From assembly GCA_028278205.1 (NCBI GenBank), contig JANQES010000030.1, positions 1 through 64,000 of the forward strand: a DNA stretch of 64,000 nt, read 5' to 3'. The notes under the pieces are model-generated. The model searched no databases. It worked only from the letters and a program-made list of their open reading frames with translations, and had not been told where the DNA came from. The stretch's first letter is position 1, and each line of letters opens with the position of its first letter. Both the position numbers and the translations under genes were made by a program. Shown here piece by piece: positions 39,901 to 47,012 of this stretch. The stretch comes from Rhodothermales bacterium (GTDB lineage: Bacteria; Bacteroidota; Rhodothermia; Rhodothermales; Bin80).

Positions 39901-40093
39901 CGAGCGTCTCGACTTCCTCCGCCGCCATGCCGTGCGCCTCCGCCAGCACGGTAACGGTCGGAGCCGTGAGGTCGGGGAAAACGTCGATAGACATGGTCAG
40001 CGCCGCGTACCCACCGAGCACGAGCAGCACCCCCGACGCGAACAGCGTCACGACCCGGTTGCCGAGCGACCATTTGATGATGCGATCCAGCAT
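36992..40093 (-). CDS. Heavy-metal RND efflux pump, CusA/CzcA family
   Basis: A 1033-residue inner-membrane trimeric pump that exports metal ions through an adaptor and TolC channel using the proton gradient. Twelve transmembrane helices and two large periplasmic loops are apparent. The family motif in the helix-4 region reads IAIGALVDDAIIDVENVFRR, and the N-terminus IDVFPDLTAPTVTVLAEAHG is characteristic of the metal (HME) branch. It is the last gene of the operon. A 157-base gap with a 32-bp inverted repeat separates it from the adaptor. Which metal it moves cannot be read; Cu, Zn, Co and Ni are all possible. Confidence 0.92.
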   Translation of the reverse strand: MLDRIIKWSLGNRVVTLFASGVLLVLGGYAALTMSIDVFPDLTAPTVTVLAEAHGMAAEEVETLVTFPIETVVNGATGVRRVRSSSAQGISIVWVEFDWGTDIFRARQIVSEKLQLVSAQLPADIDAPVLAPITSIMGEILLVGLTSDTHTPMAVRAAADWEVRKRLLAVPGVAQVIPIGGEVKQYQVLVRPEALRAYDVTLHEVVQAASGSNRNASGGIYAASGREVLIRGLGRARDLDDIGKTVVAVRGDAPVLLREVATVEIGPRPRFGTASVRAEPAVILSIQKQPGANTLALTERIDEELARIQAQLPAGIEVNRAVFRQADFISLAVGNVVEALRDGAILVIIILFLFLWNFRTTTISVLAIPLSLAVALIVMKGFGVTINTMTLGGMAIAIGALVDDAIIDVENVFRRLRENRHREVAAQRPALAVVYEASREVRGPILNATLIISVVFVPLFFLFGVEGRLLRPLGFAYIISILASLLVALTVTPALCSFLLPNAPFMQKERESWLVERLKTLYGLVLAFALGRRRLIIGCGVGLLVLTLAAIPFFGRGFLPPFQEGTLVVSAVTAPGTALGESDALGQRIEKIMLEHPAVVSTSRRTGRAELDEHAQGANAAEIDVLLDLSEWTLEEALADLRQSLAALPGTNITFGQPIGHRIDHMLSGTRASIAIKLFGPDLYELRRLAERIRGTVEEVPGVVDLSVEQQADVPQLRIYANRSAMARYGVTPAHLAEYIDVAMGGEAVSQIREGQEVYDLVVRFEAGSRGSAERIRTALIDTPLGPRVELARLADVREERGPNTISRENVQRKIVISSNVAGRDVGSVVAGIQARLDEVALPDGYYVEYGGQFESAQQATRTITLLSLVSILVIFLILYKEFGRSSTALLVMVNLPLALTGGVFALLLFGGELNVAALVGFITLFGIAVRNGILLVSHYQTLLAEGKTLREAVFQGSMERLNPILMTALTAGLALIPLALGGGEPGKEIQTPMAIVILGGLLTSTFLNMIVVPVLFERFAPAEADKKPVETL

Positions 40094-40098
40094 GTTCG

Positions 40099-40250
40099 AT
40101 TTTGGATTTTAGATTTTGGATTTTGGATTGGGTGCTATGAGGATCGTTGTGCTAAATAAAAACATCCTGGCATCCTGAAAGGCATCGCGTTAAGGGTTTC
40201 TAGAAAGGATTGCGACAACAATCCAAAATCCAAAATCTAAAATCCAAAAT
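40099..40250. repeat. 32-bp perfect inverted repeat inside the metal-efflux operon
   Basis: 40099-40130 (ATTTTGGATTTTAGATTTTG...) is perfectly complementary to 40219-40250. The right arm abuts the adaptor stop codon and the left arm comes to within 6 bases of the pump start codon. The gap is therefore almost fully bracketed by the arms and could form a long stem in the operon mRNA. Confidence 0.9.
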
Positions 40251-41753
40251 TCAGTGAGGGTGTCCGTGATCGCTGATTTCGCTGGTGTTGAGCGAGGCGA
40301 GGTAGATCTGGTAGGCGCCTTTGACCACGACGTATTCGCCGGCTTCGACGCCGCGTTCGACGAGGGTGTAGTGCCCGTCGGTGGCGCCGAGCATGAGGGG
40401 GCGTCGTTCGAAGGATTCGCCCTGCGTCTGCACGTAGGCCACCGGCTGGCCGTCTTCGTGTTGGATGGCCTCGACGGGCAGCGCGAGGCCCTCAGTCTCT
40501 CCACCGACGAACGCCTGCCCTTCGGCAAACAGGCCGATCTTGAGACGCTGGTCGCTGTTGTCGACGGCCAGCGTCACGGGCAGCGTCCGGGTGTCCGGGT
40601 CGAGCACACTGCCGGTCGAGACGACGCGGCGGGTGCGAAAGGTCTCCTCGCCGCCTTCGACCGTAAAGACCACCTCCCTGATGGCATCCGCCTGGGCGGC
40701 CTCCCGCGCCGGCAGGTTGAGCCGCAACCAGACGACCGCCGGGTTGACGATTGTGAAGAGCCGGTCGCCGGCTTCGACGCGGGCGCCGGGCACCATCTCC
40801 CGAACATTGACGACGCCTGAGATCGGAGCGCGGACCGTGTAGTTGTAACCGTCCTCGGTGGCCCCGCCCATCGCCTCAAAGGCAGCCTCGGCCACCTCCA
40901 GGTCATGCCGGGCCTCGATGAGCCGTTGCTTCGGGATCGCCTCGGCGTCGAAGAGTCGCTGAAGCCGGTTCACCTCGCGTTGCAGCCGCTCGACACGGGC
41001 TTTGGTTTCGGCGTACGACTGATCGCCGCTGCCGGGCGCGATGACGGCGAGCGTCTGCCCCGGCCGCACCGGATCGCCGGGCGCCGGGGCGCGGAGGTTG
41101 GCCTGGGCCAGGAGGAGCCCGCTGACGGGCGCTGCCACTTCGGCCATCTGGCCGGCTGCCGGAAGAATCGTGCCGTTCACCGCGATGGTGCGGGCTACCG
41201 CGCGCCGTTCCACCTTTTCCACGCCGAACTCGATAGGCCACTGTTGCTCTTTGAGAAAGCTGATGGCGCTGCCGGCATCCGCCGCGTCGTCGTGCGGCAC
41301 GTCGGCCTCGGTCGCGTAGACGGTGATCTGTCCGGCGTCGATGCGGTCGGTAAGCTGCGGGCTGTCTACATCGATGATGACGCGATAGACGCCGGGTTCG
41401 GGCAGGCTGGGTGCCGGGACGAAGATACCCGGACGCGACGGCGCTTCGGATTTGACCATGAAGCCCTGCCCGGCCTGCCCTCGAAAACGCAGGATCAGGC
41501 TTCCCTCAGTAACCGGCTTGAAATCGCTGAGCCTGGTAAGGTGGATCCCCCAGGGCGCCTTGACGCCGGCCACCATCGGGGGATACTCGAAGAAGACCTC
41601 GGTCTTTTCCGTCCACACCGTTACGGCGATGCCGGCGTGCGTATGGCCTTCATCCTGCTGCGCCGGCGCCACCCCCCGGCTGCACCCGGCCAGGGCCACC
41701 AGCAACAACACAACGGCCAAACCCGGCAATCTTGTTATTTGAAAAGGTTGCAT
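40251..41753 (-). CDS. RND efflux periplasmic adaptor lipoprotein (CusB/CzcB-like)
   Basis: A 500-residue lipoprotein adaptor: signal peptide from ATG 41753 (MQPFQITRLPGLAVVLLLVA) with lipobox LAGC. It has a long N-terminal beta domain (EKTEVFFEYPPMVAGVKAPW), then a barrel-sandwich with lipoyl-like halves (EVAAPVSGLLLAQANLRAPA and YTVRAPISGVVNVREMVPGA) around a helical hairpin, and a membrane-proximal tail. It ends in a His-rich tail, SDHGHPH, and starts its mature part near DEGHTHAG, so it is His-rich at both ends. ATG 41798 (MSEQDG) is an alternative start that would just overlap the upstream lipoprotein gene. It links the pump to the TolC protein of this operon. Confidence 0.9.
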   Translation of the reverse strand: MQPFQITRLPGLAVVLLLVALAGCSRGVAPAQQDEGHTHAGIAVTVWTEKTEVFFEYPPMVAGVKAPWGIHLTRLSDFKPVTEGSLILRFRGQAGQGFMVKSEAPSRPGIFVPAPSLPEPGVYRVIIDVDSPQLTDRIDAGQITVYATEADVPHDDAADAGSAISFLKEQQWPIEFGVEKVERRAVARTIAVNGTILPAAGQMAEVAAPVSGLLLAQANLRAPAPGDPVRPGQTLAVIAPGSGDQSYAETKARVERLQREVNRLQRLFDAEAIPKQRLIEARHDLEVAEAAFEAMGGATEDGYNYTVRAPISGVVNVREMVPGARVEAGDRLFTIVNPAVVWLRLNLPAREAAQADAIREVVFTVEGGEETFRTRRVVSTGSVLDPDTRTLPVTLAVDNSDQRLKIGLFAEGQAFVGGETEGLALPVEAIQHEDGQPVAYVQTQGESFERRPLMLGATDGHYTLVERGVEAGEYVVVKGAYQIYLASLNTSEISDHGHPH

Positions 41754-41790
41754 AATCGATGCCTGTTCGCTATGAACCACACCATCCTGC

Positions 41791-42054
41791 TCACTCATGC
41801 GCCGGTACGCTGCCGTCGTGCGTATGCGTGTCCGGGCCATGCTCGTGGTCGATGTCGATGGCGGTGGTATCGACGTAGGTGCCTGCCGTATCGGCCACCA
41901 TTGCGGGGGTGTCGTGGGTGTGCGTGTTGGGGCCGTGTTCGTGGCTCGCGTCGTCGGGCGAATGCGAATGGCCGCTGCCACACCCAGCCGCCGGGATGAG
42001 CAACAGGATGAGCGCGAACGTGGCGGTGAGGGTTTTGAAGAGGGTGGATTTCAT
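41791..42054 (-). CDS. Small His-rich lipoprotein in the metal-efflux operon
   Basis: An 87-residue protein, MKSTLFKTLTATFALILLLI with lipobox PAAGC. The mature 63 residues contain ten histidines in HSHS, SHEHGPNTHTHD, DIDHEHGPDTHTHD and PAHE, so about one residue in six is His. The EHGPxTHTHD unit occurs twice, indicating an internal duplication. It is probably a periplasmic or outer-membrane-facing metal buffer that hands ions to the pump. The gene sits between the TolC gene (14 bases) and the adaptor. It was found by reading the strand from the stop at 41791 back to ATG 42054. Confidence 0.8.
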   Translation of the reverse strand: MKSTLFKTLTATFALILLLIPAAGCGSGHSHSPDDASHEHGPNTHTHDTPAMVADTAGTYVDTTAIDIDHEHGPDTHTHDGSVPAHE

Positions 42055-42068
42055 ACGTGCTTGTTGGT

Positions 42069-43349
42069 TTAGTTGAAAGAAGCCGGGAGCGGACCGCCTG
42101 CCGCGCGAAGCACATCGAAGTAGCTCGTCCAGAAGGCGGCGTGCAGGTCGATGCTCGTGAGCCGGGCGTCTCGGAAGGCCGCAGCAGCGTCCATCAGTTC
42201 GACGAGCGTCATCTCGCCTTCGCCGTAGCTGGTGAGGGCGATTTGCAACAGGTCGCCGGTCTCGGCCAGCAAGTTTTCCTGGATGAGGACGGTACGGTCG
42301 CGGAGCGAGGCGTAGGTGGCATAGGCCTGCTGCACCTCGTTTTCGACCTGCCGCCGCGCCAGGATGTAGCGGGTCTCGGCCGCATGCAGGCGCGCGGTTT
42401 CGGCTTCGATCTGGCCGGTGTTGCGACTGAAGAGCGGAAGCCCCAGAGAGGCACCGAGATAGGCCCCCTGGAAACCGTCGGACTGCCGTTTGAGCCCTGC
42501 CGTCAGCGTAGGTTCCGGGCGGCGCAAGCGGCGGGCCTGAAACAACACGGCCTGCGAGGCCTCGGCCTCGGCCCGGGCTGCCGTCACTTCGGCGCGACCT
42601 TCCTGAGCCCGGACGAGCAGATCGTCCAGGGCCAGGGAGGCAGGCGCCCCGTCCAGCCGATCCGTCGGGGCGAGCGTGGTGGCATCGCCTTCCGGCAAGA
42701 TGAGCACCGCCAGTTGTCTGCGGGCAGCCCGGCTGTCGAGATCGGCCAGGGCGAGGGCGTTCTCGTAGCGGGCGCGTTCGACGCGTATCCGCCGGAGGTC
42801 GTAGCCGGAGACTTCGCCTTCGGCGTGCTGGCTCGTCCAACGGGCTTCGGCCCGGCGGATCACGCTGGTCACTTCCTGTAAAACGGCCCGGCGTTCGTCT
42901 TCCAAGGCGGCTTCGATGTAGGTCTGAATCACCTCAAAAGCCAGGCGGAGGCTGTCGGCGCGCACGCGGGCGCGGGCGGCAGCCGTCAGACGTTGCGCGG
43001 CCTCGATACGCGCCCGGCGCAACCCCGGCCACTCGATGCGCTGGCTGAGGGTAACGTAGGTTTCCGAATAGGTGTCGCCGTCGTTGAAGAGCGGCTCGTG
43101 CGTGAGCATCGCCGTCGGGTTGGGATAGGCAGCGGCCTGATGCGCCAGGCCGGCCTGTGCATCAGCCTCGGCCTGTACAACACGAAGCGCCAGGTTGTGC
43201 TGCGCAAACAAATCCAACGCCTCCTTCAGCGTGACGGGCCGGTCGGTCTCCTGGGCTTTTACGGGCAGGGCGAGCAGGAAACTCAAGGCCAGGAATCCTG
43301 CCAGACGCGCGCGCCGGAAATCTGGACTGCTCCCCCTCGGCGTTTTCAA
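42069..43349 (-). CDS. TolC family outer-membrane channel of the metal-efflux operon
   Basis: A TolC-like protein (about 426 residues from TTG 43349). Two internal repeats of long helices and strands are evident (LDLFAQHNLALRVVQAEADA, YSETYVTLSQRIEWPGLRRA, LGASLGLPLFSRNTGQIEAE). The signal peptide ends LPVKAQE. TTG 43349 gives a normal 33-residue signal peptide; the frame stays open to 43478, but that part translates a palindromic repeat and starts poorly. It forms the outer-membrane exit duct for the RND pump encoded downstream. Confidence 0.88.
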   Translation of the reverse strand: MKTPRGSSPDFRRARLAGFLALSFLLALPVKAQETDRPVTLKEALDLFAQHNLALRVVQAEADAQAGLAHQAAAYPNPTAMLTHEPLFNDGDTYSETYVTLSQRIEWPGLRRARIEAAQRLTAAARARVRADSLRLAFEVIQTYIEAALEDERRAVLQEVTSVIRRAEARWTSQHAEGEVSGYDLRRIRVERARYENALALADLDSRAARRQLAVLILPEGDATTLAPTDRLDGAPASLALDDLLVRAQEGRAEVTAARAEAEASQAVLFQARRLRRPEPTLTAGLKRQSDGFQGAYLGASLGLPLFSRNTGQIEAETARLHAAETRYILARRQVENEVQQAYATYASLRDRTVLIQENLLAETGDLLQIALTSYGEGEMTLVELMDAAAAFRDARLTSIDLHAAFWTSYFDVLRAAGGPLPASFN

Positions 43350-43363
43350 TCGACCACCCCTGT

Positions 43364-43383
43364 CCCCTCCTGTCCAGGAGGGG
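43364..43383. repeat. CCCCTCCT/AGGAGGGG hairpin upstream of tolC-like gene
   Basis: An 8-bp stem with a 4-base loop lies 15 bases upstream of the TTG start of the TolC-like gene, in the 137-base gap after the His-rich lipoprotein gene. The AGGAGG on one strand could be read as a ribosome site, but on the minus strand it is too far from the start. Confidence 0.55.
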
Positions 43384-43486
43384 AACTCAGACTGCTGCCT
43401 CGACGCCAAAAACCTGCCCCTGTGAGCCGTTGGCCCGGGGCATCGCGCGAAGAAGGATCTGACTCGTGAGCGCATCATGCCGGCTT

Positions 43487-43590
43487 TCAGCCTTCACCAC
43501 CATGTTCACCGCTCTCCCGATCATGCTCGCCGCCTTCTCCATCATGTTCGCCGCCTTCTCCGCCATGTTCGCCGCCCTCTCCGCCTTCAT
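43487..43590. repeat. 21-bp tandem repeats encoding GEHxGEG heptads
   Basis: On the minus strand about five 21-base units encode the C-terminal GEHGGEG-type heptads of the lipoprotein. The repeats are diverged at some positions but keep the His codon in each unit. Confidence 0.75.
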
Positions 43591-44089
43591 GGCCATGTTC
43601 GCCACTGCCGACTTCAGGATGGGCATTCCAGGCGTCAAAGTCTTTGCTCGTGGCGGCCAGCCTGACATCCGTCTTTTCACCGGGTTTGAGATCAACAGGC
43701 GTCGTGGGGCCGAGTTCTTTTCCGTTGGACAGATGCACTTCGACGCGGACGCGTTCCAGGGTTTCGGTCGTGGTGTTTTCCACGGTGCCGGCGAAGGCAT
43801 TGCTTTCGGCGTCGTAGGCCAGGATCAGCCGGGCGCCGTTGCGGGTCCGGTCGTAGGTGTGGGCCAGGGAATAGAAGGTGCCCAATTCTTCGCCTTCCTC
43901 GCCGCCGCCCTGTTCGCTCTGGCCTTCTGCATCATGCTCACCGCCATCGCGATCATGCTCGCCCCGGCTCTCCGTGAGGTTGGTGGAGTCTTCTTCATGC
44001 TCACCGTGTCCGGCCTTGTTGGAACAACCGGCCATAACAACGGCCACCAGGACCATCATCGCGGCGAGTATGCTGTGAAAGCGGTTCAT
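43487..44089 (-). CDS. His/Gly/Glu-rich lipoprotein heading the metal-efflux operon
   Basis: A 200-residue lipoprotein: MNRFHSILAAMMVLVAVVMA with lipobox MAGC. After a short His-rich segment (GHGEHEED, GEHDRDGGEHDAEG) there is a compact beta domain at about 70-150 (LILAYDAESNAFAGTVENTT, VHLSNGKELGPTTPVDLKPG) like a small immunoglobulin-type or FxLYD fold. The C-terminus is a heptad-repeat tract, GEHGGEG/GEHDGEG/GEHDRES, with five or six histidines. Start ATG 44089 has AAAGGAGG 8 bases upstream. It is the first gene of the efflux operon and probably senses or buffers metal in the periplasm. The plus-strand frame across it has no coding character. Confidence 0.8.
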   Translation of the reverse strand: MNRFHSILAAMMVLVAVVMAGCSNKAGHGEHEEDSTNLTESRGEHDRDGGEHDAEGQSEQGGGEEGEELGTFYSLAHTYDRTRNGARLILAYDAESNAFAGTVENTTTETLERVRVEVHLSNGKELGPTTPVDLKPGEKTDVRLAATSKDFDAWNAHPEVGSGEHGHEGGEGGEHGGEGGEHDGEGGEHDRESGEHGGEG

Positions 44090-44217
44090 GGATGTCCTCC
44101 TTTAGGATTCAAAACAAATCAGGTGAAGGAACCAAAACGGGGCAAAGATCATCAACCACCCGCACCCCGTCGTCAGGCTCCTTATTATCCAACCCTGAAG
44201 AACCTACAGGTGCTCGC

Positions 44218-44245
44218 CTTTAGCCAACCTTTAGCGCACCTTAAA
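44218..44245 (+). promoter_or_regulatory. Three 11-bp-spaced CCTTTAG-type direct repeats (candidate response-regulator site)
   Basis: CTTTAG at 44218-44223, CTTTAG at 44229-44234 and CTTAAA at 44240-44245 are each 11 bases apart, one helical turn, within GCCTTTAGCCA/ACCTTTAGCGC/ACCTTAAATTT. OmpR-family regulators bind such in-phase direct repeats. The site lies 22 bases before the response regulator start and about 130 bases from the divergent efflux operon start, so it could control both. That it binds this regulator is inference. Confidence 0.55.
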
Positions 44246-44266
44246 TTTTCTAAAGGATTGACCGCG

Positions 44267-45016
44267 ATGCCTCACCCGATGCCCTCGGCAGACAACCTCC
44301 AGCGACACGCCACCGGCAGGCTGCTGCTGGTCGAAGACGAGATGACCCTGGCCGGGCCGGTCATGCGGGGCCTCGAAGAAGAGGGCTATCTCGTAGACCT
44401 GGCTCAGGACGGCGTCGAGGGAGAGATGCTGGCGCTCAGCGAGACCTACGACGTGCTGCTCATCGACTGGCGCCTGCCGCGCATGGATGGCCGGACGCTC
44501 GTCGAACGGCTGCGCAAACAAGGCTATTCCCAACCCATCCTGATGCTGACGGCCCTCCGCGACGTCGATCATAAAGTGGCCGGGCTCGACGCCGGAGCCG
44601 ACGACTACCTGACCAAGCCGTTCTCTTTCGAAGAGTTGATGGCGCGGCTGCGCGCGCTGCTCCGGCGCGTCCCGCAGACGGCTTCGGCCACGCTCCAACC
44701 GGTGCATCTGAAGGCCGGTCCGCTGGAGATGGATACCGCCCGCCGGCGCGTACGCTATGGGCCAACCACGCTCCAGTTTCGAACCAAGGAATACCAGCTT
44801 CTGGAATTGCTGATGCGCCATCAGGGCGAAGTCCTTTCCCGAAGCGTCATCGCCGAGCGCATCTGGGGCTCGGTCTACGACGTGACGGACAACGCCATCG
44901 ACGTGACCATCTCCGGCCTGCGCCAAAAACTCGCCGCCGCTGAACCGAAAGACGGCGCCATCACCGTCGAGACCGTTCGCGGCGTCGGGTATGCGCTGCA
45001 CGTAGCCGGCGGCTGA
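44267..45016 (+). CDS. OmpR/PhoB-type response regulator of the metal-efflux locus
   Basis: A 249-residue cytosolic two-domain regulator. The receiver has the acidic pocket LLLVEDEM, phospho-acceptor Asp in VLLIDWRLPRMDG, the Thr of LMLTALRD and the Lys of YLTKPF. The C-terminal winged helix carries FRTKEYQLLELLMRHQGEVL and the recognition segment NAIDVTISGLRQKL, then ETVRGVGYAL. The true start is ATG 44267 behind TAAAGGA; the frame is open back to 43466, but that part is antisense to the lipoprotein gene. It pairs with the histidine kinase just downstream and is divergent from the efflux operon, like CusR/CzcR systems. Confidence 0.93.
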   Translation: MPHPMPSADNLQRHATGRLLLVEDEMTLAGPVMRGLEEEGYLVDLAQDGVEGEMLALSETYDVLLIDWRLPRMDGRTLVERLRKQGYSQPILMLTALRDVDHKVAGLDAGADDYLTKPFSFEELMARLRALLRRVPQTASATLQPVHLKAGPLEMDTARRRVRYGPTTLQFRTKEYQLLELLMRHQGEVLSRSVIAERIWGSVYDVTDNAIDVTISGLRQKLAAAEPKDGAITVETVRGVGYALHVAGG

Positions 45017-45025
45017 ATCGTTTCG

Positions 45026-45072
45026 GGTTCAAGGTTGGTTCTTGAGAAACTTTGAACCTGGAACGTTGAACC
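45026..45072. repeat. GGTTCAA/TTGAACC inverted repeat between regulator and kinase
   Basis: GGTTCAA at 45026-45032 pairs with TTGAACC at 45066-45072, with GTTC/GAAC repeats inside. It fills most of the 72-base gap between the two genes of the two-component system and belongs to the general class of intergenic palindromes here. Confidence 0.6.
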
Positions 45073-45088
45073 TCAACTTAACCACGCC

Positions 45089-46504
45089 ATGTCCAAGCTT
45101 CGCCTTCCCATCTCGGTGCGGCTGACGTTCTGGTACGGCCTGAGCCTGCTCATCATCCTCTCGGTGTTCGTGGTGTTTCTCTACACGAGCTTCCACGTAA
45201 GCCTGCATCGGGATCTCAGCGACCAGATGGCGCAGGCAGAACGGCTGTTGCTGCCCGCCATCGACACCGAAACCGAAGCGCCGGTGTTCATGCCCTCTGC
45301 CGCGATCCGGTCGGTGGCTTATCAGACCGACGGCGCCGCCGGGACCTACGTGCGCCTGTTTTCGGCAGACGGACAGGTTCTCTATCAGAGCCCTAACTTC
45401 GCCGCGCACCAACGCTTTCGCCCGTCGCTGCCTGCTACGGCGACCGAGGTGGCGTACAACCACACTTGGGAAGGCGCACCGGCCCGTTCGCAGTATACGC
45501 CCGTGCGCAATGCATCGGGGACGCTGCGCGCCTGGCTGGAGATCACCCGGCTGGAATCGGCCATCCACCGGGACTTGCACCGGCTGGAGTGGCTGCTCGC
45601 CACCGGGATCCTGCTGGGCGTGCTCGTGGCCATCGCCAGCGGCTATGGGCTGGCACGACGGGCGCTGCGGCCCGTGGCGATGCTCACCGAAGCCGCCAAC
45701 GACATCCGCGTGACCGACTTGAACCATCGCTTACCGACAGACTTCGGCGTGCGCGACGAGCTTACCGACCTGGCCGATACGTTCAATGCGATGCTGGGCC
45801 GGCTCCAGGCCTCCTTCGAACGAGAACGCCGGTTCCGCGCCGATGCGGCGCACGAAATGTTTACGCCGCTCTCGGCCACGCAGAGCGAGATCGACGTAGC
45901 GCTGCGCCGCCCCCGCGAGGCGTCAGACTATAAACAAACGTTGCAGACCGTGCGCGATCACACCCGGCGCATGAGCAACATCCTCGACGGGTTGCTCCGG
46001 CTTTCCAGGGCAGAAGCCATCGAACATTCGCAGGCCAAAGCGGTGAACCTGACGGAACTCGCCCGCCAGCGGCTGGACTATTTCTTGCCCCGGGCCGGCG
46101 CCGGGCAGATTACCGTGCAGCACGAGATCGAACCCGATGCCTTCGTGCTCGCCGACCCCGGCCACATCGACACGATGCTCGCCAACCTGATCGACAACGC
46201 GATCAAATACACCCCGCCGGGCGGCACCGTCTCGTTGTCGATACGCGTCGAGGCCGGCGAAATCCTCCTCACCGTTTCCGACTCCGGCATCGGGTTCGAA
46301 CCGGCGGAGAGCGCCCATCTTTTCGACCGGTTTTTTCGTTCGGACAAGCCGACCGTGCGGCAGACCTACGGCAGCGGCCTCGGCCTTTCTATCGTGAAAG
46401 CTATCGTTGACGGCTACGACGGGCGTATCCAGGCCCATAGCGAAGGAATCGACCAGGGAAGCACGTTCGAAGTGCGCTTCCCGCGCCTGCAAGCAACAGC
46501 GTGA
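45089..46504 (+). CDS. Sensor histidine kinase of the metal-efflux locus
   Basis: A 471-residue membrane kinase. A first helix (about 13-35) and second helix (about 170-190, GILLGVLVAIASGYGLA) bracket a 135-residue periplasmic sensor. A HAMP domain (RRALRPVAMLTEAANDI), the DHp helix and the ATPase domain follow. The ATPase motifs are NLIDNAIKYT (N box), SDSGIGF (G1), LFDRFFRS (F) and YGSGLGLSIV (G2). The H box is AAHEMFTPLSA: the phospho-His and Glu are present, but the usual Arg before TPL is Phe. The periplasmic part is not His-rich. It probably senses periplasmic metal and phosphorylates the preceding regulator. Confidence 0.93.
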   Translation: MSKLRLPISVRLTFWYGLSLLIILSVFVVFLYTSFHVSLHRDLSDQMAQAERLLLPAIDTETEAPVFMPSAAIRSVAYQTDGAAGTYVRLFSADGQVLYQSPNFAAHQRFRPSLPATATEVAYNHTWEGAPARSQYTPVRNASGTLRAWLEITRLESAIHRDLHRLEWLLATGILLGVLVAIASGYGLARRALRPVAMLTEAANDIRVTDLNHRLPTDFGVRDELTDLADTFNAMLGRLQASFERERRFRADAAHEMFTPLSATQSEIDVALRRPREASDYKQTLQTVRDHTRRMSNILDGLLRLSRAEAIEHSQAKAVNLTELARQRLDYFLPRAGAGQITVQHEIEPDAFVLADPGHIDTMLANLIDNAIKYTPPGGTVSLSIRVEAGEILLTVSDSGIGFEPAESAHLFDRFFRSDKPTVRQTYGSGLGLSIVKAIVDGYDGRIQAHSEGIDQGSTFEVRFPRLQATA

Positions 46505-46569
46505 TTAGCACGTTTTGCGCTGATGGCGAGTAGATCGCCCTGGGGGTAGGAACGGTTTGTAAAAAGTGC

Positions 46570-46620
46570 TCAACGCGCAGATCGCCGGTGTTTATGGAAC
46601 GGGATGCCCATTTTTAGAAG
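46570..46620 (-). pseudogene. C-terminal remnant of a sigma-54 activator gene
   Basis: Read on the minus strand, the last 14-16 codons give LLKMGIPFHKHRRSAR and a stop at 46570-46572. This matches the extreme C-terminus of the intact sigma-54 activator gene in this window (KLGIPFRKHRQSADANR, at 49530-49600). The upstream part of the gene is absent. The DNA match is about 29 of 32 bases, with changes consistent with divergence from a related gene. Confidence 0.65.
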
Positions 46621-46692
46621 CCTTTAGATTAATCCAATGATTACAGGATTGACTTGCTTTTGCTGTTTGTCCTGTTATCTTATATCTATGTC

Positions 46693-47012
46693 AAGTATGA
46701 CTGAAGAGCCGGTTTTACACCGAAGGTAGCGGGAAGTGCTTTGCTTGCCCCGTTACGGCGCGTCTAATCGCAGGGCAGACGCCCACATCACAGCGCCTGA
46801 GGCGCTTGACTGTCTTCCGGTCCACCAGCGTTGGACCCCGCTCGTCTGCCCGCAGCGTCTTTCTTCCGGTTCGCACCTAGCCGCCGTATGAGCGTTGCGG
46901 TGCGTGATGGCCTGACCAGCCGCGCTGGTTACTACAGAAGGCCATGTCTTCTACCGCAACCCACGCCGATAAACCCAATCGGCTGGCTTGGCACGATGAC
47001 ACACCGTCATCG
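46693..47012. ncRNA. Hairpin-dense stretch, candidate structured RNA (strand unknown)
   Basis: Six perfect stems occur in about 250 bases. GGGCAGACG (46773-46781) with CGTCTGCCC (46843-46851) encloses AGCGCC/GGCGCT (46792-46806) and GGTCCA/TGGACC (46819-46837), a three-way junction. GTTGCGGT (46894-46901) with ACCGCAAC (46953-46960) encloses ATGGCCT/AGGCCAT (46907-46945) and ACCAGC/GCTGGT (46915-46929). Then come GCCGAT/ATCGGC (46965-46983) and CGATGAC/GTCATCG (46994-47012). It matches no riboswitch consensus I know. It could be a structured RNA, the leader of the diaminopropionate genes, or a mobile-element end. Confidence 0.4.

Noticed and set aside
43466..44266. Plus-strand extension of the response regulator frame to 43466
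   Set aside because: It is antisense to the His-rich lipoprotein gene, which has a signal peptide, lipobox and AAAGGAGG ribosome site on the other strand; the regulator proper begins at 44267.
46765..46860. Cloverleaf-like fold that could be a tRNA
   Set aside because: No acceptor/T-arm pattern (no GGTTCRANNCC with paired stem), stems have the wrong lengths and the loops do not fit; kept only as a general structured region.
46989..46995. TGGCACG, a perfect -24 half of a sigma-54 promoter upstream of the SbnA-like gene
   Set aside because: At the required spacing there is CACAC instead of TTGCW, and the bases are part of hairpin arms; no -12 element.
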